This document shows positions 40,076-47,270 of a stretch of 52,333 bases of DNA, in pieces. Each line of letters starts with the position of its first letter. Positions within the stretch are counted from its first letter, which is position 1. Both the position numbers and the translations under genes were made by a program. Source of the DNA: an uncultured Hungatella sp. GTDB lineage: Bacteria > Bacillota > Clostridia > Lachnospirales > Lachnospiraceae. The DNA is taken from NCBI GenBank assembly GCA_910585645.1, contig CAJUFP010000022.1:1-52333 (forward strand), given 5' to 3'. Below the pieces are notes generated by a model. That model saw nothing but the letters and a program-made list of their open reading frames with translations. It searched no databases and had not been told where the DNA came from.

Positions 40076-40762
40076 CTATCTTGCACCGAATATGCCGGTT
40101 CCCACTCTCACCATGGTGGCCCCTTCCTCAACGGCGACCCAGAAATCGCCGGTCATCCCCATGGACAGAATAGTCATACTACCATTATCAATGTTTTTAG
40201 TTTTCATGTCAACATAAAAATCATATAATTTTCTAAAAACAGCACGATTATTCTCGGCATCCTCTACAAAAGGAGCTACGGTCATGAGCCCGCGGATCCT
40301 GACATGGGGAAATTCCCCTATGGCCCTCAACGCTTCCTCCACCTCTTCCAGCAAAAATCCGAACTTGCTCTCCTCCCTTGCCACATTGACCTCCAGCAGG
40401 ATATCGGTCACCACATCCTGCCGCCCAGACTCCTTTTCGATCTCCCCGGCCAGTTTCAGGGAGTCCACGGAATGGATGAGGTACGTCTTTCCTATGATCT
40501 GCCGCACCTTGTTGGTCTGAAGGTGGCCGATCAGATGCCACCTTACGTCCGAAGGCATCAGAGGAATCTTTGAGAGAAGCTCCTGCACCCGGTTCTCCCC
40601 AAACTCCCTGGCGCCGCCGTCGTAGGCCTCCCGCAAAAGCTCCAAAGGCTTTGTCTTGCTGACCGCAATAAGGGTCACCTCCCCCTGATCCCTTCCAGCC
40701 CTCTGGCAGGCCTGTCCGATCTCCCTCTGAGTCCTATGTAAATTTGTCTGAATCTCCCCCAT
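40076..40762 (-). CDS. PLP homeostasis protein, YggS/YlmE family
   Basis: The 228-aa protein has the YggS PLP-lysine motif 'LIAVSKTKPLE', then 'GENRVQELLSK', 'WHLIGHLQTNKVR' and 'SMGMTGDFWVAVEEGATMVRVGTGIFG'. It is a non-enzymatic pyridoxal-phosphate-binding protein of the alanine-racemase fold. Placement between the HlyD-like gene and sepF is typical of Clostridia. Confidence 0.95.
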   Translation of the reverse strand: MGEIQTNLHRTQREIGQACQRAGRDQGEVTLIAVSKTKPLELLREAYDGGAREFGENRVQELLSKIPLMPSDVRWHLIGHLQTNKVRQIIGKTYLIHSVDSLKLAGEIEKESGRQDVVTDILLEVNVAREESKFGFLLEEVEEALRAIGEFPHVRIRGLMTVAPFVEDAENNRAVFRKLYDFYVDMKTKNIDNGSMTILSMGMTGDFWVAVEEGATMVRVGTGIFGAR

Positions 40763-40777
40763 GATAAACCGCCTTTC

Positions 40778-42190
40778 TCACTGATAGATTAGCGTGCCCT
40801 CAGCCTCGATCATCGACGCGTTCAGCACAATATGGTCATAAACGCTGAGCCCGTAGCTCATATTTTTGCGGATGGTATAAAACTCATCGCTCTGGGCCAG
40901 CACCTCGATCTGCCTGAATACGGTATAGCCCTTATTTATATTGTAAACTCCCTGGAGGGAAGCCGTGATGCCCACCTGAAACCGCTCCTGGGAGTCAGGC
41001 CGCACCAGGTAATCCCCCGCGCGGATGGAATCTTCCTTGTCACAGTCAATATAGTAGTATTCTTCATTGCCAAAATAGATGGTCACAGGCACAAACTCCA
41101 CGGAAGTCCCTGCCTCAGAGTACACCTCCTTGTTAAAGCCGTCCTCTAGCCCGTCCCCTCCCTTTGTGAGAAAATCCACAGGGATCAGATAAAAATTCTT
41201 GGTGGTCACAGCGCTGATGGGGATCTTAAGGCCCTCGGTGACGCTGGTGAGGATCTCAAAATCCACAAACCGGTCTGACACGAACTGGACCATATACTTG
41301 TTAAAATCCAGCTTTCCATAGGCCTTGCCGTCGCTGCCTGTAATCAGGGAAAACGCGCCGTTGGTGGTCAGGTTCTGGGCCGGAAACGACACCTTTAACG
41401 TGCCCTGGGAGCTGAAAGCCACCCCGTCCTCCTCTGTCACCGGAAAAACCACGGACCAGTGGTCATCCGTGATGACTTTGTAGATAGGCGTCCCCGGCTC
41501 CACCCACTGGCCGGCCCTGGTAATAGCCTTTGTGTACTGGCTCCGGTCAAAGACCGCCTCGCTGATCTGGGCCGGGGCCAGGGTCTCGAAATTGTCAATG
41601 CCGTAGGACACAACCCCGCTGACCGGGGCCGTGATCTGTCTGAAATCATTGCCCATCTGGGCAGCCATCTCCCCCTGGGTGTCCAGGGTATTAAAATTCA
41701 CGTACTCCAGGGCCATGGCCTCCAGAGCATACCGGGTATTGTAAACATCGTCAAAACTCTCGTCAGAATAAGACAGGATGTAGTTGTTCAGCTGTTTTTT
41801 AAGATCCGAGATATCGCGGTCCGTCAGAGCCCCGGCGCCCTGATTCTGCTCCTCCATAAGGGCCGACACAGTCCCCCGCTCGTCGATGGAATAGATGCTC
41901 ATCCCTACAGAGGCCCGCTTCCCCTCCCGCACATAGTAATGAATAGCCCCCGCGCTGTCCGCGTACTGGGTGGTTTCCTGGCGAAGGATGATGCCCGTGT
42001 AGCTCTTGTCATCCACAATGGACCCGTCAGTCACCTCGTAAAACTGTATCTTCTCCTTCGTCATGTAGGAGTACACCGTAAAGACAAGGTAGATAAAGAT
42101 CATGGCAAAGATCAGCATCCCGATATTAAAATTCATGGAAGCTTTCCTGTGATTGTAATGAATGACATTGCTGCCCTTTTTCTTCGCCAC
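40778..42190 (-). CDS. HlyD-like membrane-fusion-type protein of the sepF cluster
   Basis: The 470-aa protein has a short Lys/His-rich cytoplasmic start, one transmembrane helix (about 22-43) and a large extracytoplasmic region with barrel-sandwich/beta-barrel strands typical of HlyD-like adaptors ('ITAPVSGVVSYGIDNFE', 'WVEPGTPIYKVI'). A GTG start at 42190 with AGGAGG eight bases upstream is preferred over an earlier GTG at 42199, which abuts the ribosome site. It is the first gene of the sepF unit. A role at the division site is context only. Confidence 0.8.
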   Translation of the reverse strand: MAKKKGSNVIHYNHRKASMNFNIGMLIFAMIFIYLVFTVYSYMTKEKIQFYEVTDGSIVDDKSYTGIILRQETTQYADSAGAIHYYVREGKRASVGMSIYSIDERGTVSALMEEQNQGAGALTDRDISDLKKQLNNYILSYSDESFDDVYNTRYALEAMALEYVNFNTLDTQGEMAAQMGNDFRQITAPVSGVVSYGIDNFETLAPAQISEAVFDRSQYTKAITRAGQWVEPGTPIYKVITDDHWSVVFPVTEEDGVAFSSQGTLKVSFPAQNLTTNGAFSLITGSDGKAYGKLDFNKYMVQFVSDRFVDFEILTSVTEGLKIPISAVTTKNFYLIPVDFLTKGGDGLEDGFNKEVYSEAGTSVEFVPVTIYFGNEEYYYIDCDKEDSIRAGDYLVRPDSQERFQVGITASLQGVYNINKGYTVFRQIEVLAQSDEFYTIRKNMSYGLSVYDHIVLNASMIEAEGTLIYQ

Positions 42191-42220
42191 AGCGATCACC
42201 TCCTTCTTCGCGTTCCCCCT

Positions 42221-42249
42221 ATTATAAACGGGAATGGAAAAAAGTTCAA
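42221..42249 (-). promoter_or_regulatory. Promoter of the HlyD-like/yggS/sepF unit
   Basis: On the minus strand TTGAAC and a perfect TATAAT are separated by 17 bp, close before the HlyD-like gene. Confidence 0.78.
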
Positions 42250-42263
42250 GTCCGACTCTCTAT

Positions 42264-42291
42264 AAAAAGGGCCTGCCTCAAAGCAGACCCC
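42264..42291 (-). terminator. Rho-independent terminator of the P-loop protein gene
   Basis: On the minus strand GGGTCTGC pairs with GCAGGCCC and is followed by TTTTT. It closes the single-gene unit 42329-42748 before the next promoter. Confidence 0.85.
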
Positions 42292-42328
42292 ACTCTTATG
42301 TACAATACAGTCATCCGATGATATATGA

Positions 42329-42748
42329 TCATAAAGAGATGATAACATCTTTTTTTGCATTCTCCGGTAATTCGTCCACATCCAGGGACACGCTCAGCAC
42401 AAAATCTACATGGAACTTCTCACTAATCTTCTCCAACTCCTTAACCGCCTCGGAGATATCCTCGCCCTCCAGGCATGCCAGCTTCAAAAAGCTGTCCAAA
42501 AACATCAACTCCAGATCGTGGTCCTGGGAAATGATCCCGCGGATAAATCCCATAAAACCGGAACAGTCAGCGATATCGAACCCTTTTACATTGATCAGAC
42601 GGATCTTGTTGCTCAACTCATACATGTGCTTGGAACTTTTATCCAGGTAAACGATAGACCCGTTGGCTTCCTTGATGGCTCCGTTGGCCTTGTCCAAAAG
42701 ATGTTTGGTCTTTCCCTTCCCCTTATTTCCAGCTATAATCTGAACCAT
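42329..42748 (-). CDS. Small P-loop NTPase-like protein
   Basis: The 139-aa protein has a Walker A motif 'GNKGKGKTKHL' at residues 6-16 and a Walker-B-like 'LELMFLDSFLK' near residue 80. It is otherwise unassigned. It resembles a minimal RecA/DnaA-fold nucleotide-binding core. AAGGAGG precedes the ATG at 42748. Its own promoter (42807-42835) and terminator (42264-42291) make it a monocistronic gene between the cell-wall and sepF clusters. The function is unknown. Confidence 0.82.
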   Translation of the reverse strand: MVQIIAGNKGKGKTKHLLDKANGAIKEANGSIVYLDKSSKHMYELSNKIRLINVKGFDIADCSGFMGFIRGIISQDHDLELMFLDSFLKLACLEGEDISEAVKELEKISEKFHVDFVLSVSLDVDELPENAKKDVIISL

Positions 42749-42806
42749 AGTCGTGTCCTCCTTGGGTTTATTGATTTTGTATAAAAAGATGATAGATTTC
42801 CTCTTA

Positions 42807-42835
42807 ATTATAGTATAAATAGGGATAAAAGGCAA
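42807..42835 (-). promoter_or_regulatory. Promoter of the P-loop protein gene
   Basis: On the minus strand TTGCCT and a perfect TATAAT are separated by 17 bp, with a leader of about 50 nt ending in AAGGAGG. Confidence 0.72.
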
Positions 42836-42839
42836 TGAC

Positions 42840-43859
42840 TTAATTGACAATTTTAGAAATTATATTTGTCATGTTCTCATACAGGTTATCCCTGCTCTTT
42901 GCCTTCATCACAATAGAGACGTACTCATCGCCGCTCTCCCCCCCATCCCTGGAGGCCATAACCAGACAGCAGCCCGCGGCCTGGGTGGTGCCAGTCTTGC
43001 CCGAGAACACGGTGACGCCCTCCGGCGCCTGCCTCTTTCCCGTCAGATACCAGTTGCCGCCCTCCCACACCTTTGACACGTCCCCGCCGTCCTTGTCCTT
43101 GTAGTTGGCCGTGTAGGCCACGGTCTTTGTCACCTCCCGAAACTTGGGATACTTTAAGGCCTCGTTAAAGATCAGGTACAGATCATAGGCTGTGGTGTAG
43201 TGGTTCTCGTCGTGGAGCCCGTGGGGATTGACAAAATGGGTTCCTGTGGCCCCCAGCCTTGCCGCCTCCTCGTTCATAAGCTGGGCAAAGTCTTCAATGC
43301 TCTGGGACATGTGGACCGCGATCGCCGCCCCGGCGTCATTGCCTGAGGGCAGCATAAGACCGTAGAGAAGCTGCTCCATGGTCAGGGTATCCCCGGGCTT
43401 TAGATCCGCCAGGGTGGCGCCTGCCTCCGTGATCACCGCGTCCTCGGTCACTGTCACCATGTCCTCCAGATTGCCGTACTTAACCGCAAGGAGGGCTGTC
43501 ATGATCTTGGTGGTGCTGGCCGGATAGAGCCGCTCAAAGGCGTTCTTGCTGTAGAGCACCTTTCCGTCGGACAGAGAGAACAAAACCCCTGCCTCCGAGT
43601 CCACCTCTTCCCCGTTAAACGCGGCCTCGTCCGCCACCACGCACAGATCCCGGGCAAACAGAGGCACTGTGGCCTCCTCCCCTTTTTCGGCAAGCGCTTC
43701 CTCTTCCATGACAAAGGGCCGCTCTTCAAAGGAGTAGGGTTTTTCCAAACTTGACGTTTGCCCAAAACCGCATCCCCAAAGAGCCGCTGCCGCCCACACC
43801 CCAAGGACGGACAAACAAACCCTGGCTTTCGCGGTCCCGGGTCTTTTCTTTCGCCTCAT
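42840..43859 (-). CDS. dacF: D-alanyl-D-alanine carboxypeptidase (DacF/PBP5 type)
   Basis: The 339-aa protein has an N-terminal hydrophobic signal ending near 'LWGCGFG' (possible lipobox Cys) and an S11 peptidase domain: catalytic Ser115 in 'PASTTKIM', the SxN motif 'LMLPSGNDAG', and 'FSGKTGTTQAAG'. It trims pentapeptide stems of peptidoglycan outside the membrane. The start overlaps the mgsA stop (TGATG), so translation is coupled. Confidence 0.92.
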   Translation of the reverse strand: MRRKKRPGTAKARVCLSVLGVWAAAALWGCGFGQTSSLEKPYSFEERPFVMEEEALAEKGEEATVPLFARDLCVVADEAAFNGEEVDSEAGVLFSLSDGKVLYSKNAFERLYPASTTKIMTALLAVKYGNLEDMVTVTEDAVITEAGATLADLKPGDTLTMEQLLYGLMLPSGNDAGAAIAVHMSQSIEDFAQLMNEEAARLGATGTHFVNPHGLHDENHYTTAYDLYLIFNEALKYPKFREVTKTVAYTANYKDKDGGDVSKVWEGGNWYLTGKRQAPEGVTVFSGKTGTTQAAGCCLVMASRDGGESGDEYVSIVMKAKSRDNLYENMTNIISKIVN

Positions 43860-44254
43860 CACTTGTACATCTCCCGCCACTCCAGGTCTCCCCGCTCCAG
43901 GGCCTTCACAAGAAGCTCCGCCGTGGCCACGTTGGTGGCCAGAGGGATATTGTGCATGTCGCACACCCGGACAATGGGACTGCTGGCCGGGTCCACCCTT
44001 TTTGGCATATCCGGCTCCCGCAGAAAGATCACCAGATCCAGCTGATTCTGCTCAATATCCGTGCAGAGCTGCTGGCCTCCCCCCAGATGGCCAGCCAGAT
44101 ACTTGTGGACATTTAAGTTGGTCACCTCCTCAATCAGGCGGCCTGTAGTCCCGGTGGCGTACAGGGAATGTTTGCTTAAGATCCCCCTGTAAGCGATGCA
44201 GAAATTCTGCATCAGTTTTTTCTTTGAATCATGGGCAATTAAACCGATATTCAT
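43859..44254 (-). CDS. mgsA: Methylglyoxal synthase
   Basis: The 131-aa protein begins 'MNIGLIAHDSKKKLM', with the family's 'ATGTTGRLIEE', 'GHLGGGQQL' and 'DLVIFLREP' motifs. It converts dihydroxyacetone phosphate to methylglyoxal. The rodA-mgsA-dacF order is typical of this group of Clostridia. Confidence 0.96.
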   Translation of the reverse strand: MNIGLIAHDSKKKLMQNFCIAYRGILSKHSLYATGTTGRLIEEVTNLNVHKYLAGHLGGGQQLCTDIEQNQLDLVIFLREPDMPKRVDPASSPIVRVCDMHNIPLATNVATAELLVKALERGDLEWREMYK

Positions 44255-44296
44255 GTCTTTACCTTCTCCCTCTTCTTCTATTTCTAGTAAACTTCT

Positions 44297-45424
44297 CTAG
44301 TAGTCTTCTCTCGTCCTTCTCTGTAACCCTACATTTAATACCACTCCCATGCCGATGTAAAGGCTCAGCAGGGAGCTGACCCCATAACTGATAAACGGCA
44401 GCGGCAGTCCCGTGTTTGGAAAGATCGCCGTAGCCACCGCGATGTTGGCAAAGCTCTGAAACGCCAGAAACGTAGCCATGCCCACACAGATCAGCCTGCC
44501 GGACAGATCCTTTGACCGGCTGGCCATCACAAGACACTCCATGACGATCATCAAAAGCAGGCCCATGACAAGCAGAGCGCCCACAAACCCCATCTCCTCC
44601 CCCACAATGGCAAAGATAAAGTCTGTCTGCTCCTCAATGAGGAAATTGCCGTTTTTCACGGAGGCGATCTCCGTGTTGCTAAGGCCCTTGCCCCACAGCT
44701 GCCCGGAGCCGATAGCCATGATGGAATTCTCCTGCTGGTAATAGGCCTCCGCGTACTTCTCCGGGTCGATCCACGCCAGGATGCGGTTGGCCTGGTACTG
44801 TTCGATAAACGGGATCATGTCATAGCGCAGCAGGTAGATAATAAGCCCCGCCGCAGGAATCACCACCGCCAGAGTCCCCAGGACCCACTTGTAGCTGACT
44901 CCCGACGCGAACACCACGGAGGCGATGATCACTGTCACCACCAGGGTGGTGGACAGGTTTGGCTGCTTAAAGATGAGAAACGCCGGCACGGCAAACAAAA
45001 GCGCCCCGATGCCCAGAATGGACGGCTGGTTCTTCCGCTCCTCATACTTGCCGAAATACCAGGAAAAAAACATAATAAGACCGATCTTTACAAACTCCGC
45101 CGGCTGGATCTGTCCGATGACCGGCAGCACGATCCATCTGGTGGCAACGCCTCTGGACGTTCCCATGAGAAGGACCGCCACCAGCATGACCACGCAGGCC
45201 AGATAGATCATGGTGCTCATGGATAACAGCTTGTGATAATCGATGAGGGACAGGGCCACAGCCAAAAACAGGCCGATGGCAATGCCCATGATCTGCTTTT
45301 TCACCATGGATTCGTTCTGGTTTGTGGCGCTCCAGATGGCCAGAATGCCGATAACGCTTAAAGCCAGCATGTAAAGCACCACCCGGAAGTTGTATCTTCT
45401 GAAATTGTAATCAAATAACAGCAT
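44297..45424 (-). CDS. rodA: SEDS peptidoglycan polymerase, RodA type
   Basis: The 375-aa protein has about ten membrane helices and the SEDS C-terminal signature 'NTGLPLPFISYGVSSLLSLYIGMG'. It belongs to the FtsW/RodA family of glycosyltransferases; clustering with mrdA, mreCD and minCDE supports RodA (elongation) over FtsW. It overlaps minE by 14 bp. Confidence 0.93.
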   Translation of the reverse strand: MLLFDYNFRRYNFRVVLYMLALSVIGILAIWSATNQNESMVKKQIMGIAIGLFLAVALSLIDYHKLLSMSTMIYLACVVMLVAVLLMGTSRGVATRWIVLPVIGQIQPAEFVKIGLIMFFSWYFGKYEERKNQPSILGIGALLFAVPAFLIFKQPNLSTTLVVTVIIASVVFASGVSYKWVLGTLAVVIPAAGLIIYLLRYDMIPFIEQYQANRILAWIDPEKYAEAYYQQENSIMAIGSGQLWGKGLSNTEIASVKNGNFLIEEQTDFIFAIVGEEMGFVGALLVMGLLLMIVMECLVMASRSKDLSGRLICVGMATFLAFQSFANIAVATAIFPNTGLPLPFISYGVSSLLSLYIGMGVVLNVGLQRRTREDY

Positions 45425-45695
45425 GAAAATGTCCTCTTATAAGACTTCCATCTATGGGTACGGCGGCATAGAGGGCAGGCGTCTGTTCCCCGCCGCAAAA
45501 GGCCTTTGTCAGCCCCACCTCCATATCCCCCCGGTCAATGTCCAGGTATTTTGAGATGACCAGAAACAAATCGTCTTTTATCATCTCCAGAAACTCAGGA
45601 GAACAGTTGGTCTTGTCCGCCGCCAAAAGCAGCTTTAACCGCTTTCTGGCGATCTCCCCGGAACGGTTCCCGAATACGCGTCTTCTGCGGTACAT
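45411..45695 (-). CDS. minE: Cell division topological specificity factor MinE
   Basis: The 94-aa protein has an N-terminal basic MinD-binding region followed by 'ARKRLKLLLAADKTNCSPEFLEMIKDDLFLVISKYLDID', the MinE pattern. AGGAGGGGG precedes its ATG, and minD ends 11 bp upstream. Presence of MinE means an oscillating Min system is likely instead of a DivIVA-only one. Confidence 0.95.
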   Translation of the reverse strand: MYRRRRVFGNRSGEIARKRLKLLLAADKTNCSPEFLEMIKDDLFLVISKYLDIDRGDMEVGLTKAFCGGEQTPALYAAVPIDGSLIRGHFHAVI

Positions 45696-45705
45696 ACTCC
45701 CCCTC

Positions 45706-46497
45706 CTAAGCCCGTTTTAAAAATCCCGTCAGTCTGGAAATAAACCCTTTCCCGCCGTCATAGACCGTAACGGGGATATCCTCCCCCAAAAGCCGTTTGC
45801 AGATGTCAAGGTATGCCTGTCCCGACGGAGTGTCCGTGCCTGCCAGAGGCTCCCCCTGGTTGGTGGAGACCACGATGGACTCGTCATCCGGAATGGCCCC
45901 CAAAAGGGGGATGGCTAAAATATCCATCACGTCGTCCACGGACATCATGTCCCCCCGGCGGACCATGTCCGTCCTGACCCGGTTTACGATCAGCTGGACC
46001 TGGCCCATGTCCCTGGCCTCCAAAAGCCCGATGATCCTGTCCGCGTCCCGGATGGCCGACACCTCGGGGGTGGTCACCACCAGGGCCCGGTCAGCGCCTG
46101 CGATGGCGTTGCGGAACCCCTGCTCAATGCCCGCGGGGCAGTCCAGGAGTATGTAGTCAAAATCATCTTTCAGGTCTTCTGTCAATTTTATCATCTGTTC
46201 AGGATTTACTGCCGACTTGTCCCTGGTCTGAGCCGAGGGGAGCAAGTACAGGTTCGGGTATCTTTTGTCTCTGATCAGGGCCTGCTTCATCCTGCAGTTC
46301 CCCTCCACAACATCCACCAGATTGTAGACGATCCGGTTCTCCAGCCCCATGACCACGTCCAGGTTCCTAAGCCCGATGTCCGTGTCAATGAGAGCCGTGC
46401 GCATGCCCAGCATGGCCAGGCCTGTTCCAATGTTTGCAGAGGTTGTGGTTTTACCCACCCCGCCTTTTCCGGAGGTAATTACAATGACTTCGCTCAT
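45706..46497 (-). CDS. minD: Septum site-determining ATPase MinD
   Basis: The 263-aa ParA-family ATPase has the deviant Walker A 'KGGVGKTTTSANIG', 'DTDIGLRNLDVVMG' and 'LLDCPAGIEQGF', and a C-terminal amphipathic membrane helix ('FISRLTGFLKRA'). AGGAGG precedes the ATG at 46497. Confidence 0.97.
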   Translation of the reverse strand: MSEVIVITSGKGGVGKTTTSANIGTGLAMLGMRTALIDTDIGLRNLDVVMGLENRIVYNLVDVVEGNCRMKQALIRDKRYPNLYLLPSAQTRDKSAVNPEQMIKLTEDLKDDFDYILLDCPAGIEQGFRNAIAGADRALVVTTPEVSAIRDADRIIGLLEARDMGQVQLIVNRVRTDMVRRGDMMSVDDVMDILAIPLLGAIPDDESIVVSTNQGEPLAGTDTPSGQAYLDICKRLLGEDIPVTVYDGGKGFISRLTGFLKRA

Positions 46498-46535
46498 ATC
46501 AGCATCCTCCTGCAATAAATTCCTTAACAATAGAT

Positions 46536-46564
46536 ATTCTACCCTAAAAGTCTTAATATTTCCA
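46536..46564 (-). promoter_or_regulatory. Possible internal promoter before minD
   Basis: On the minus strand TGGAAA and TAGAAT are separated by 17 bp in the 83-bp minC-minD gap. Confidence 0.4.
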
Positions 46565-46580
46565 GTATTTTTTCCATATT

Positions 46581-47246
46581 TTAAACAGATTTTAACACAT
46601 CAAAAAAACTTTTTTTTATCTGGGTCAGGGAGATTGCCTGGCCCTCCACAAAGGCTGTCACAGGCCCCCGCCCCAGGCGGCGCCCCTTTTCGTTAACCTC
46701 TGTCTCAAACTCCCCGATCCTTAACTGGTAGGGAGCCATGGTCAGGGCCACGATAACCGCCTCTTCATTGCCAGAGGCCCCTGCCACCACGGTGCCCTTA
46801 AGCTCTCCAAGGACAATCACATTGCCCTTGGCCGTGATCCTGGCCCCCTGCTCCACATCCCCGATGACCACGATGCTGGCCTCCGACTCCAGGGACTCTC
46901 CCCGATGAAGGTGTCCCCTGTAAAACTGGCCCGTGCAGGCGCTAAGCTCCATCAGCTTTTCGTTGAGCGCCTTCTCGCACCGCCGTATGCGGTTGCTGTC
47001 CAGATCCACCAGGCACACGATCTCGATCTGGGAGTGGTCCATAATCACATTGGCGATCTGGAATTCCTGCTCCGGGGCCAGGGGGCGGCCGGCCAATGTC
47101 AGGGTCATCTGCACAGACCCCCAGAATTTGGCGCTCTCCTCGAATTTTCTGGCGATATCCCCCAGAAGCTCCTCAAAGGGAACCTCCGGGGCCAGGATCA
47201 CGGTCATACCGGACTTGTTGCTCTTGATCACTACTGAACTTTTCAT
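46581..47246 (-). CDS. minC: Septum site-determining protein MinC
   Basis: The 221-aa protein has an N-terminal MinC domain (about 1-90) and the C-terminal beta-helix (about 105-205: 'GQFYRGHLHRGESLESEASIVVIGDVEQGARITAKGNVIVLGELKG', quoted in part by its Gly turns). It inhibits FtsZ assembly together with MinD. It heads the minCDE-rodA-mgsA-dacF series. Confidence 0.94.
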   Translation of the reverse strand: MKSSVVIKSNKSGMTVILAPEVPFEELLGDIARKFEESAKFWGSVQMTLTLAGRPLAPEQEFQIANVIMDHSQIEIVCLVDLDSNRIRRCEKALNEKLMELSACTGQFYRGHLHRGESLESEASIVVIGDVEQGARITAKGNVIVLGELKGTVVAGASGNEEAVIVALTMAPYQLRIGEFETEVNEKGRRLGRGPVTAFVEGQAISLTQIKKSFFDVLKSV

Positions 47247-47270
47247 ACACTACCACCTCTTTTACCTGAA

